Counted from the first letter of the stretch, positions 15,502-23,266 are shown. The stretch is 33,005 nt of DNA from Clostridia bacterium (GCA_017410445.1 JAFQQU010000132.1:1-33005); one strand, 5' to 3'. A program made the numbers and translations. Notes: a model not told the origin generated them from the sequence alone.

Positions 15502-16200
15502 GTGAATCGGAATGAAAACGGCGCGGTGCTGTCCGTGAAGGACGTTACGCTGGCCTACGGCGGACGCACCGTCGTGGAAAATGTATCCTTTGAGCTGATG
15601 AAGGGCGAGATTCTGTGTCTGGTCGGCGCGAACGGCTCGGGCAAGAGCACGCTGATCAAGGGCATTCTGGGCCTGATGCCGGCGGCAAAGGGAAAAATCG
15701 AGCTGCACTGCGGGCGGGATAAGCTCGCATACCTTGCGCAGCTGAACACGACCGACCGCGATTTCCCCGCGACGGTGAAGGAAATCGTGCTTTCGGGCAC
15801 GCAGACGCCCGGCTGGCGGCTGCCCTTCTACACCCGGGAGAACCGCGAGCGGGCGGCGGAAGCGATGAAGCTTCTGAGAATCGAGGAATTTGCGGACCGG
15901 CGCATCGGAAATCTGTCCGGCGGTCAGCAGCAGCGGGTACTTCTGGCGCGGGCGATTGCGCGCAGGCCCGAGGTGCTGGTGCTGGACGAGCCGTGCTCCG
16001 CGCTCGACCCGGCAATCACCGGGGAGCTGTACGGCCTGTTTGATTCGCTCAGGGATTCACTGGGGCTGAGCATTCTCATCTCCACCCACGACTGGGACTA
16101 TGTATCCCGCTCGGGCGACCGGGTACTGGAGCTTCATCAGGAGCCGGAATTCCTCGGAGAAACCGGCGAATGGCTGAAGCGGAAAGGGGGCGCGCGGTAA
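15502..16200 (+). CDS. znuC: Metal (zinc/manganese) ABC transporter ATP-binding protein
   Basis: A 232-aa ATPase. Walker A GANGSGKST is at 42-50, the signature LSGGQQQR at 138-145, Walker B VLVLDEP at 158-164, and the H-loop is in STHDWDYV. The combination with the permease downstream and the DFPATV-type Q-loop region (YLAQLNTTDRDFPATVKEIV) is typical of the cluster 9 ZnuC/ZurA/MntB type, which imports Zn, Mn or Fe. The start is GTG 15502 with GGAGG about 9 bases upstream. The stop abuts the permease start (16200/16201). The metal cannot be told from the ATPase. No Zur- or MntR-like operator was recognised upstream, where repeat copy B fills the space. Confidence 0.88.
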   Translation: MNRNENGAVLSVKDVTLAYGGRTVVENVSFELMKGEILCLVGANGSGKSTLIKGILGLMPAAKGKIELHCGRDKLAYLAQLNTTDRDFPATVKEIVLSGTQTPGWRLPFYTRENRERAAEAMKLLRIEEFADRRIGNLSGGQQQRVLLARAIARRPEVLVLDEPCSALDPAITGELYGLFDSLRDSLGLSILISTHDWDYVSRSGDRVLELHQEPEFLGETGEWLKRKGGAR

Positions 16201-17010
16201 ATGGGTGCTTTTTTTGAGGCGCTTCAGTTTCCGTTTATGTACCGGGCGCTGATTGTGGGCGTGCTGGTGAGCCTGTGCGCGGCGCTCTTGGGCGTGGTGC
16301 TGGTGCTCAAGCATTATTCCCTGATCGGTCACGGACTGGGCGAGGTGGGCTTTGCTTCTTTGGCGCTGGCGGTCGCGCTGGACCTGCCGCCGATGACGGT
16401 GGCCATTCCGCTGGTGGTGATCGCGTCGTTTCTGATCATGTACGTGAGCCAGCGGGCGGGTTCTTCCGGCGAGATTGCGATTGCGATTCTGTCCACGGCG
16501 GCGCTGTCGGCGGGCGTACTGATCACGTCGGTGTCCAAGGGCTTCAACATCGACGTCAGCGGATACATGTTCGGCAGCATTCTGGCGATGACCAAGACCG
16601 ACGTGTATCTGAGCGCCGGGCTGAGCGCGCTGGTGCTGCTTCTGTACGGGCTGCTGTTCAACCGCCTGTTTGCGATCACCTACGACGAGGTGAACGCCCG
16701 GGCGACCGGCATCAACGTGACGATGTATCAGTTTGTGATCTCCTTCCTGACGGCCATTACGGTGGTTCTGGGCATGCGGATGATGGGCACGATGCTGATT
16801 TCGAGCCTGATCATCTTCCCGGCGATCACGGCCAAGCGGCTGGCGGGCAGCTTTAAGGCGATGACCATTACGGCGGCGGTCGTGAGCGTGATCTGCTTCG
16901 CGATCGGGCTGTGCATATCGTTTTTGTGGAGTCTGCCGACCGGCGCGAGCGTGGTGGGCGTGAATCTTGTTGCGCTGCTGCTCAGCAGGCTGGTTCCGGC
17001 GAAGAATTAA
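16201..17010 (+). CDS. znuB: Metal ABC transporter permease (ZnuB/MntC family)
   Basis: A 269-aa integral membrane protein of the ABC-3 family with about eight hydrophobic segments. Family motifs are present: the N-terminal F-x-F-M-Y-R-A-L-I-V-G pattern, LVLKHYSLIGHGLGEVGFAS, DVSGYMFGSILAM, FAITYDEVNARATGI and the GTMLISSLIIFPA segment. It forms the channel with the ATPase encoded directly upstream, with no spacer. The substrate-binding lipoprotein (ZnuA) expected with this pair is not adjacent on either side: upstream is repeat copy B, downstream a terminator. It must be encoded elsewhere or be lost. Confidence 0.92.
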   Translation: MGAFFEALQFPFMYRALIVGVLVSLCAALLGVVLVLKHYSLIGHGLGEVGFASLALAVALDLPPMTVAIPLVVIASFLIMYVSQRAGSSGEIAIAILSTAALSAGVLITSVSKGFNIDVSGYMFGSILAMTKTDVYLSAGLSALVLLLYGLLFNRLFAITYDEVNARATGINVTMYQFVISFLTAITVVLGMRMMGTMLISSLIIFPAITAKRLAGSFKAMTITAAVVSVICFAIGLCISFLWSLPTGASVVGVNLVALLLSRLVPAKN

Positions 17011-17017
17011 ATGACAA

Positions 17018-17065
17018 CCTCCCCGTTTCTGCGCGATGGACTGCGCGGAAGCGGGGAGGATTTTT
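17018..17065 (+). terminator. Terminator of the metal transporter operon
   Basis: CCTCCCCG and TTC/GAA arms (17018-17029 with 17048-17059) with an inner TGCGCG/CGCGCA-like stem are followed by TTTTT. A weaker second hairpin (AGGCC/GGCCT, 17078-17099) followed by CTTTTT may be a back-up. Confidence 0.85.
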
Positions 17066-17189
17066 GTTTGCGCTCCGAGGCCGCGCAAAATGGGGGCCTT
17101 CTTTTTGCGTCTGAGCAGAGCGTGGGGTTGTGCGTCGGGCGAAGTCTTTGAGGGGATTCATATCTTTCGTTTCAGGTTTGTTTTTGCAG

Positions 17190-17306
17190 AAGGATCAGGG
17201 GGGATTTCGATTTCCCCCCTTTGATCCTCCTGCACCTCCATAACCCCCTTAAAACGATTCCTCTCGGAGATTCTTGAAGAATCTCCTGTCGGAAGGACAA
17301 ATTGGT
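17190..17306 (+). repeat. Second hairpin repeat, short copy X
   Basis: It starts with a 15-bp compound stem: AGGATC (17191-17196) with GATCCT (17223-17228), and GGGGGGA with TCCCCCC around a TTTCGAT loop. Next come CACCTCC, AACCCCCTTAAAACGATTC, a perfect GGAGATTCTT-G-AAGAATCTCC hairpin (17265-17285) and TGTCGGAAGGACAAATTGG. Read on the opposite strand, copy Y (17631 down to 17436) has the same order with a different but still paired first stem and an extra middle part of about 90 bases. Confidence 0.78.
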
Positions 17307-17435
17307 TGTTTTACTTTCTGTGAAGTAGAATGTCAGCATTCTGGAGCAGCGTGGGATTTGGATCGAATCTATGCTGCTTACTTATCCCAGAAACCGGCAG
17401 AATACAGAGTTCTTAACCCAAATGTACAAATAATT

Positions 17436-17631
17436 CAATCCAATCTGTCCCTCTGACAGGGCGAAGCCCGAGAAGAGTCGTTTAAAGGGGGTTCGGGTGA
17501 GTCCAGAGGTCGGCGAAGCCGACTAGCGAGAGCAAATCGAAGATTTGCCGAGCGTACCCGGCGTGCCGAAGGTGTGATGGGCGAAGTACGGAGAGGGCAA
17601 AGGGGGAGAATCGAAACTCCCCCTGCCCTCT
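17436..17631 (-). repeat. Second hairpin repeat, long copy Y (inverted)
   Basis: Read on the minus strand from 17631: AGAGGGC, AGGGGGAG, loop, CTCCCCCT and GCCCTCT form the first compound stem. Then GCAAATC-TTC-GATTTGC and GTCGGC-TTC-GCCGAC (both absent from copy X), AACCCCCTTTAAACGACTC, GGGC-TTC-GCCC and TGTCAGAGGGACAGATTGG. The TTC (GAA on the plus strand) loops recur. With copy X it makes imperfect inverted repeats around a 130-base core, which resembles a small non-autonomous mobile element. Confidence 0.78.
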
Positions 17632-17739
17632 CTGGGAAAAGATCGCATTCAGAGCAAAGACATGGTATCCGCCCAAAGTCACCGGCGACCGGAAACATGA
17701 AGAGGCCCCCTCCGCACGGCCGGAGTGCGGGAAAAATAT

Positions 17740-18597
17740 CTACTCCTGCATTTCTCCATTCCCGCCCTGCGCCGCGCTGATGCACCCCTCCAGCGCGCCG
17801 AGCTTCTCCGTCATCTCGCGCGTGAAGGAGGAAAGCAGGCGTTTCTGCTCTTCCTCCGGGCGGATGAGAAAGTCCTTGAGGCCTACGGTCAGGTTATCCG
17901 CCGCGGCGCACAGGGCCGAGATTGCCGCCGTCTTTTCGCTCAGCGCCAGCCGGTACAGATCCAGCCGTACGCTGAGGCGGTCCATCTGTACTGCATGCGG
18001 CTCGGCGGTCCTGCCGCTGAGAATCGCCCGGGTCAGTACCTCGCAGGCGCGGATCAGCTCCCCGTCCGTCACGCTGCGCGCCGCCTGTGTGAGAGAGGCG
18101 CAGGCCTGTTCCGGCGTTGCATGCAGCCGCGGACGCACCTCCGGCGCCGGACAGTCTACGCCCTCTTCCTTCAGCTTTTCCACCAGATGCCCGATCAGCT
18201 CCGGCCGGTTTTTGAGCACCGAGCGGTACTTGTTCTGATAGCGCAGCATCAGGCTGTGGTTCCCGCCCGACATCTCCTGAAGGCATGCGCGCACCGACTG
18301 CCCCTGCGCCCGGGCACGCAGCACCTGCTCGACGAGAGCCGTCACTTCTTCCTCTGCAAACGGCACGAACCGCGGCGCCGGCGGCTGACAGCCCTCCCGC
18401 TGGCGCACCTGCGCGTAGTAGTAATTCCGGATGCTGTTGGGCCGGCGGCCGGTCTGGGATGCGATTTTCTCAAATACCTGCTTGAGCGGCAGCCCCTTCA
18501 GCTGCGCCTCGTCCGCCGTCTCCCACAGAAGCTTGTTTTCTTCCTCGCTCCATCCGGCGTGCCGGACGGCGTTTATGTTCATGACAGATTGATCCAT
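17740..18597 (-). CDS. Myb/SANT-like DNA-binding protein (RsfA-like)
   Basis: A 285-aa protein. Residues of about 10-65 carry the SANT-like motif WSEEENKLLWETADEAQLKG, LPLKQVFEKIA and GRRPNSIRNYYYAQ, with the tryptophan and the R-x-x-x-x-x-R-N-Y-Y helix seen in B. subtilis RsfA/YlbO-type regulators. The rest is predicted helical and charged (KNRPELIGHLVEKLKEEG; a C-terminal LSSFTREMTEKLGALEG coiled-coil-like part). RsfA is a prespore regulator that tunes sigma-F-dependent genes; a role here in sporulation is inference, supported weakly by a sigma-G-like promoter. ATG 18597 has GGGAGG 11 bases upstream; a longer frame to 18741 lacks a ribosome binding site. It diverges from the first SH3 gene. 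Confidence 0.75.
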   Translation of the reverse strand: MDQSVMNINAVRHAGWSEEENKLLWETADEAQLKGLPLKQVFEKIASQTGRRPNSIRNYYYAQVRQREGCQPPAPRFVPFAEEEVTALVEQVLRARAQGQSVRACLQEMSGGNHSLMLRYQNKYRSVLKNRPELIGHLVEKLKEEGVDCPAPEVRPRLHATPEQACASLTQAARSVTDGELIRACEVLTRAILSGRTAEPHAVQMDRLSVRLDLYRLALSEKTAAISALCAAADNLTVGLKDFLIRPEEEQKRLLSSFTREMTEKLGALEGCISAAQGGNGEMQE

Positions 18598-18636
18598 TTT
18601 CCATTGAACCTCCCGAATTGTCTGCTGGTAGTAAAG

Positions 18637-18664
18637 AGTATGCCCGAGTCCTTTTTTCGTATAC
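18637..18664 (-). promoter_or_regulatory. Candidate forespore (sigma-G-like) promoter
   Basis: On the minus strand GTATA (18660-18664) and CATACT (18637-18642) are spaced by 17 bases. The sigma-G consensus is roughly GHATR, 17-18 bases, CATNHTA; only the last base of the -10 differs. No good sigma-A promoter is visible for this gene. The match is short and read by eye. Confidence 0.35.
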
Positions 18665-18757
18665 AGATAGATCTCATTTTTTGATCGGGATGATCCGACC
18701 TGTTTCTCAAAAATGAAGAAAAACACATAAAAACCACGCAAATTATGACGTGATCAC

Positions 18758-18786
18758 TTGAAAATGAAATAGTTTTGTAATATAAT
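18758..18786 (+). promoter_or_regulatory. Promoter of the first SH3-repeat gene
   Basis: TTGAAA (18758-18763) and TATAAT (18781-18786) are spaced by 17 bases. The block from CTTGAAA to TTTGTAATATAATA and the later GAAGGGACGTGA before the start are shared almost base for base with the promoter at 20890-20918. Confidence 0.85.
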
Positions 18787-18826
18787 AAAGTGAAGTGTAA
18801 TCTGTACCGAAGGGACGTGACAAGCG

Positions 18827-20749
18827 GTGAAAGCGAAAAAACGGATCGCTCTGCTGCTGGGACTTATATTGATGATGATCTCCTGCGCGGCGAATGCCGA
18901 AGGCGCGGTCGTCGATGCGGACCGGCTCAACCTGCGGCTCGAGCCCGCCACCTCGGGATTGGTGGTCGGCATCCTGAAGGAGGGCGATGAGGTGGAAATC
19001 CTTTCCGACATGGGAGAGTGGTGCTATGTCAGCATGAACGGCCGGGAAGGCTACGTCATGAAGAGCTACCTGACCGTGGACGGGACGGAGAATGAGGACG
19101 GGCAGCGGCCCGAAAGCGGCAAATCCGAATTTCCTGCGCCCGGCAGGACGACGACCCGCGTCAATTTCCGCGAGGAGCCAACGACGAAATCCGCCGTGCT
19201 CAAGGTGATCCCGAATAAGGCGGAAATCACCGTCACCGGCGTATCCGGCGAGTGGTATCGGGCGGAATATGCCGGGAAGAGCGGCTATCTGATGGCCGAA
19301 TACGTCGTTCTTGAGCAGAAGGACGATCAGGACGGCGAAACTCAGCAGCCTGCGCCCGAAAAGCCCTCCGAAAAGCCCGAGGAAGAAGAGAAAGATGAAT
19401 TCCGCGGGCCGTATACCGGCGAGACCACTGTGCGCGTGAACATGAGAAAGGGCCCGTCCACCGGCGAGAGCGTCGTGAAGGTGGTATCGAAGGGCGCGGA
19501 CGTGCTCGTGACCGGCGAAAGCGGAGACTGGTATCAGGTCGAAGCGGCCGGAAGAGAGGGATATATCTTTAAGGAATATGTGATCCTTACCGGCGCTGCC
19601 GATCGGGAGGAAGAGGACGAGCAGCCCGCCGCGCCGGAGCAGCCTGCGGAGCCTGAAAAGCCCGCCGTGTCCACGCCCGTCGGCACGGGTAAGGTGACCG
19701 GCAGCGTCAACATGCGCACGGAAGCGACGACCGCGTCCGCCGTCATCCGCGTGCTGAGCATCGGCACGGAGGTCGAAATCCTCGGAACGAGCAACGGCTT
19801 CTGTCTGGTGCTGCATGAGGGCACGCTGGGCTACGTATCGGCGAAGTACATTTCGGCCGAAGAGGAAGAGGCTACCGGCGAAATCATCTACCCCGCCGCG
19901 AAATACGGCGCGGCCACCGTGAGCGTCAACATGCGCAGGGCGCCCGAGGGCGAAATCATGCGCACGCTCAAGAAGGACGCCGTCCTTCAGCTGCTGGGCG
20001 AGAACGGCGGCTGGCTCAAGGTGCTGTATCAGGGCGAAGTGGGCTATGTGTCCGCGGCGTATGTCGAGGAGCGCCAGCTGACCGACGAGGAAATCGGGCA
20101 GCTGCCTGAGGAAGAGCCCGAAGAGGGCGGAATCGCCTATGTAACGGCCGATTCGCTCAACATCCGCAAGGGCCCGGGCACCAATTACGGCGTGCTGGGC
20201 GTGCTGACCTACGGCGACGAGGTGAAATACATCTCTCTGTCGGACGGCTGGTACATGATTGAAACTGAAGAGGGCACGGGCTATGTATCCGAAAAATACA
20301 TCAGCACCGACGAGCCCGGGAGCGAGGAAACGGTCAACGGAAGCGTTATCCTGAGCGACTGGTATAAGGGCGAGGTGGCCGGCGTGTTCGACCGGGGCGA
20401 CGTCGCGACGGTCACGGACATCAAGACCGGCCTTAAATTCCAGGTCAAGCGCACCGGCGGCTACAACCATGCCGACGCACAGCCGCTGACCGAGAAGGAT
20501 ACGAAGATCATGTATCAGGCCTACGGCTATTTCTGGCAGTGGACCCGCCGCCCCATCTGGGTCACGGTGGACGGCAAGACCTATGCCGCCTCCATGAACG
20601 GTATGCCGCACGGCGAGAGCGATTCCATGCCCGAAAACGGCTTCGACGGATGCTTCTGCATCCACTTCCTGAACAGCCGTACCCACGGTACCGACCGCGT
20701 GGACAGCGCGCATCAGAACTGCATTCAGGAGGCCTATAAGGCGGGATAA
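18827..20749 (+). CDS. Secreted protein with six SH3b repeats and a conserved C-terminal domain
   Basis: A 640-aa protein starting at GTG 18827. AAGGGA is about 11 bases upstream, and the same start context is seen in the paralogue. Residues 1-25 are a signal peptide (KAKKRIALLLGLILMMISCA). Six bacterial SH3 repeats follow, each with the pattern V-N-M/I-R-x-x-P ... V-L-x-x-G ... W-Y-x-V ... G-Y-V-x-x-Y. They are separated by acidic, Pro/Glu-rich linkers (KPSEKPEEEEKDE and similar). Such repeats usually bind peptidoglycan. The last 130 or so residues are a separate domain shared with the paralogue: NHADAQPLT, AASMNGMPHG, FDGCFCIHFLNSRTHG and AHQ, rich in invariant His plus one Cys. I cannot assign it to a known enzyme. 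It probably acts at the cell wall. Confidence 0.88.
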   Translation: MKAKKRIALLLGLILMMISCAANAEGAVVDADRLNLRLEPATSGLVVGILKEGDEVEILSDMGEWCYVSMNGREGYVMKSYLTVDGTENEDGQRPESGKSEFPAPGRTTTRVNFREEPTTKSAVLKVIPNKAEITVTGVSGEWYRAEYAGKSGYLMAEYVVLEQKDDQDGETQQPAPEKPSEKPEEEEKDEFRGPYTGETTVRVNMRKGPSTGESVVKVVSKGADVLVTGESGDWYQVEAAGREGYIFKEYVILTGAADREEEDEQPAAPEQPAEPEKPAVSTPVGTGKVTGSVNMRTEATTASAVIRVLSIGTEVEILGTSNGFCLVLHEGTLGYVSAKYISAEEEEATGEIIYPAAKYGAATVSVNMRRAPEGEIMRTLKKDAVLQLLGENGGWLKVLYQGEVGYVSAAYVEERQLTDEEIGQLPEEEPEEGGIAYVTADSLNIRKGPGTNYGVLGVLTYGDEVKYISLSDGWYMIETEEGTGYVSEKYISTDEPGSEETVNGSVILSDWYKGEVAGVFDRGDVATVTDIKTGLKFQVKRTGGYNHADAQPLTEKDTKIMYQAYGYFWQWTRRPIWVTVDGKTYAASMNGMPHGESDSMPENGFDGCFCIHFLNSRTHGTDRVDSAHQNCIQEAYKAG

Positions 20750-20759
20750 TTGAATAAAC

Positions 20760-20795
20760 GAGCGCGGAGTCCGGGCAAATGCGGACGCCGCGCTC
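20760..20795 (+). terminator. Probable terminator after the first SH3-repeat gene
   Basis: GAGCGCGG (20760-20767) pairs with CCGCGCTC (20788-20795), with a smaller TCCG/CGGA stem inside. The following sequence (CTGCCATCTTTG) is only moderately T-rich. Confidence 0.5.
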
Positions 20796-20889
20796 CTGCC
20801 ATCTTTGTGAATGTTTCGGGAAATTGCGCGTTTATGCAGGAAATATGTCAATATATGGCAGTAAGATGCAATGAATGAAATATATTAAC

Positions 20890-20918
20890 TTGAAACAGAA
20901 AGAAATTTGTAATATAAT
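20890..20918 (+). promoter_or_regulatory. Promoter of the second SH3-repeat gene
   Basis: TTGAAA (20890-20895) and TATAAT (20913-20918) are spaced by 17 bases; this is a paralogue of the promoter at 18758-18786. Both end in TTTGTAATATAATA. Confidence 0.85.
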
Positions 20919-20955
20919 AGATGGGTACTATGGGATAAGAAGGGACGTGAGAACG

Positions 20956-23127
20956 GTGAATGCGAAGAAGCACTTTGCGAGGCTGACTGCGGCGTGTCTG
21001 ATTGTGACGACGCTGTTCGGCGGCGCCGCTTCGGCAGACAGCGTTACCGTAACGACCGACCGGCTGAACATGCGCGCGGAGGACAGCGCGTCGAGCAAGG
21101 CCGTCGGCGTCATTGAAAAGGGCGACGAGCTGAGCTTCGTCTCGGAAAGCGGAGACTGGTATCAGGTCAAAAACGGCGGAAAAACCGGCTTCGTCATGAA
21201 GGATTATGTGAAGCTGGATCAGAGCAGGATTGCCGAGGACGTTTCGCTGAATACCGAGCCCTATTCCGGCAAGGCCGAGGCGACCGACCGCGTGAACATC
21301 CGCGAGCTGCCCATGACCAAGGCGAAAATCGTCAAGGTTGTTCCGAAAGAAGGCCAGGTCGAGCTGATCGGAAAATGCGGAGTCTGGTATCAGGTGAGCT
21401 ACAGCGGAAAGACCGGCTACATCATGGCCAAATATCTGACCGTTGAGCAGGAAACCGAAACCGTTCCGGGCAACCCGGCGGACGGCGAAACCCTCTATGC
21501 CGCGGCAAAGACCGGCCGGGCGACCGAGCGCGTGAACCTCAGGGAGAGCGCGTCTGCGGATGCGGATATCGTCAGGGTGCTCAGCAAAAATGCGGAACTG
21601 ACGATTCTGGGCGAAAACGGCGTCTGGTATAAAGTAACCAGCGGCAGCAAGACCGGCTATGTCTCCCGCGCCTACGTTCAGCTGACCGAAACCGGCGCGG
21701 CTGAGGAGACCGTTCAGCTGTATGCGCAGCCGGTATCCGGCAAGGCGACCGAGCGCGTGAACATGAGAAAGAGCCCCTCCACCGGCGCGGGCATCGCTAA
21801 GGTGCTGGATGAGGACGACAGCGTGAGCGTGCTGGGCGAGACCGGAAACTGGTACAAGGTGAGCGCGGGCAGCAAGGAAGGCTATGTCGTCAAGAGCTAC
21901 ATCGCGCTGACCGGCACGGGCGGCTCCATCGGAAACGAGGACGCCGTCGTTCCGGACGGGCTGGTGAGCTATCCTGCGGCGCGCAGCGGCAGCGTGACCG
22001 AGCGCGTAAATCTCAGGGAGGAAGCGTCCACTGGCGCGGATATCGTCAAGGTGCTTGAAAAGGGCGCGTCCGTCTCGGTGCTGGGCGAAAACGGCTCCTT
22101 CTATCAGGTGAAATACGGAGAAAGCATCGGCTACATCGCCAAGTCCTACGTGCAGCTGGGCGAGAGCAATGCGCCGCAGCAGCCCGAAAACGATCAGCAG
22201 ACCGGCGTAACAGGCGAAACGCTCTATGCAGAGGCCCGCACGGCGCAGACCACGGTAAAGGTCAACATGCGCCGCGAGCCCGAGGGCGACGTGCTGTTCG
22301 TCCTGCCGCAGAACACGAAGATCTCCCTGATCGGCGAGGTGGGCGGCTGGTATAAGGTTACATACTCCACCAGCGTCGGTTACATTACGAAATCCTATGT
22401 AACTGAAGAGGTAACCGCGCCCGGCCAGCCGGAGAACGGCGGCGCGACGCAGGCGCCCGAGATCAACGGAAACGGCACGACCGGCTACGTCACCGGCGCG
22501 TCGGTCAACATGAGAAAGGGCCCGTCCACGAGCTACGGCGTCATCAAGGTGCTGTATGCGGGGGATGAAGTGACCTTCTATCAGGAGATTGACGGCTGGT
22601 ATCAGATCAAGGCCGGCAGCGATACCGGATACATCTCCGCCAAGTACATCTCCACCAAGAAGCCCGAATCCGCGCCCTCCAATCCGGGCGGAAACACGGA
22701 TTATGAAAACGTCGCCGGAAAGGTGCAGATGGCCGACTGGTGGACCAGCAATATCCAGAAGACCTTCAAGGTGGGCGTGATTGCGCAGGTAACGGACGTC
22801 GATACGGGCCTCACCTGGCTCGTCAAGCGTTCGGGCGGCTCGAACCATGCGGACGTTCAGCCCCTGACCGCGGCGGACACCGCCAAGATGAAGCAGGCGT
22901 ATAACGGCAAGTGGTCCTGGGACCGCCACGCCATCTGGGTCACGATCAACGGCGTGAGCTACGCGGCCTCGATGAACGGCATGCCCCACGGCTCCGGCTC
23001 CATCAAGGACAACAACTTCGACGGCCACCACTGCATCCACTTCCTCAACAGCCGCACCCACACCGGCAACCGCTGGGATACGGCGCATCAGGCGGCGGTG
23101 CAGAAGGCATATAAGGCGGGACAGTAA
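20956..23127 (+). CDS. Secreted protein with seven SH3b repeats and a conserved C-terminal domain
   Basis: A 723-aa paralogue of the upstream gene. GTG 20956 is chosen because AAGGGA ends 10 bases before it; a longer frame from 20875 would start inside the promoter, and GTG 20947 touches the ribosome binding site. The signal peptide is VNAKKHFARLTAACLIVTTL..ASA. Seven SH3b repeats follow, repeats 2-5 being very alike (RVNLRE/RVNMRK...VSVLGE.G.WY). The C-terminal domain, about residues 590-720, has NHADVQPLT, IWVTINGVSYAASMNGMPHG, FDGHHCIHFLNSRTH and AHQ. Tandem duplication including the promoter, then divergence of the repeat number, explains the pair. Peptidoglycan binding is inferred from SH3b; the activity of the C-terminal domain is unknown. 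Confidence 0.88.
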   Translation: MNAKKHFARLTAACLIVTTLFGGAASADSVTVTTDRLNMRAEDSASSKAVGVIEKGDELSFVSESGDWYQVKNGGKTGFVMKDYVKLDQSRIAEDVSLNTEPYSGKAEATDRVNIRELPMTKAKIVKVVPKEGQVELIGKCGVWYQVSYSGKTGYIMAKYLTVEQETETVPGNPADGETLYAAAKTGRATERVNLRESASADADIVRVLSKNAELTILGENGVWYKVTSGSKTGYVSRAYVQLTETGAAEETVQLYAQPVSGKATERVNMRKSPSTGAGIAKVLDEDDSVSVLGETGNWYKVSAGSKEGYVVKSYIALTGTGGSIGNEDAVVPDGLVSYPAARSGSVTERVNLREEASTGADIVKVLEKGASVSVLGENGSFYQVKYGESIGYIAKSYVQLGESNAPQQPENDQQTGVTGETLYAEARTAQTTVKVNMRREPEGDVLFVLPQNTKISLIGEVGGWYKVTYSTSVGYITKSYVTEEVTAPGQPENGGATQAPEINGNGTTGYVTGASVNMRKGPSTSYGVIKVLYAGDEVTFYQEIDGWYQIKAGSDTGYISAKYISTKKPESAPSNPGGNTDYENVAGKVQMADWWTSNIQKTFKVGVIAQVTDVDTGLTWLVKRSGGSNHADVQPLTAADTAKMKQAYNGKWSWDRHAIWVTINGVSYAASMNGMPHGSGSIKDNNFDGHHCIHFLNSRTHTGNRWDTAHQAAVQKAYKAGQ

Positions 23128-23155
23128 CAGCCCCCCTTCAAACAACAAAACACAG

Positions 23156-23197
23156 GCGTATCCGGAGCGGATGATTTCTGCTCCGGATACGCTTTTT
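23156..23197 (+). terminator. Terminator after the second SH3-repeat gene
   Basis: GCGTATCCGGAGC (23156-23168) pairs perfectly with GCTCCGGATACGC (23180-23192), followed by TTTTTCTTTC. Confidence 0.9.
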
Positions 23198-23204
23198 CTT
23201 TCGA

Positions 23205-23234
23205 TTGACGGGGCCGAAAGGTTCGTGATATACT
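23205..23234 (+). promoter_or_regulatory. Promoter of the SGNH hydrolase operon
   Basis: TTGACG (23205-23210) and TATACT (23229-23234) are spaced by 18 bases, just after the preceding terminator. Confidence 0.65.
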
Positions 23235-23266
23235 GGAGCCAACCGGAAAAAAGGGGATGAAAGCGC

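Larger units (their letters stand above)
17066..17739. other. Gene-free stretch holding two inverted repeat copies
   Basis: No convincing gene is seen here. It contains a weak second terminator (about 17078-17106), repeat copy X (17190-17306, plus), about 130 bases of unique AT-richer sequence (17307-17435), repeat copy Y (17436-17631, minus) and a GC-rich hairpin (CCGCAC/GTGCGG, about 17709-17728) before the end of the next minus-strand gene. The middle part can be read as a 60-codon open frame (17274-17456), but it starts and ends inside the repeats and has no ribosome binding site. Confidence 0.7.

Noticed and set aside
17274..17456. 60-codon open frame between the inverted repeats
   Set aside because: It begins and ends inside the repeats and has no ribosome binding site; kept only as a possible remnant in the findings.
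20330..20749. L,D-transpeptidase (YkuD) assignment for the C-terminal domain of the SH3 proteins
   Set aside because: The required S/T-H-G-C-x-N motif is absent; CIHF and MPHG do not align with it.
18900..23100. Tandem DNA repeats or a CRISPR-like pattern in the SH3 genes
   Set aside because: The periodicity is that of SH3b protein domains with diverged codons; there are no identical repeats with unique spacers.
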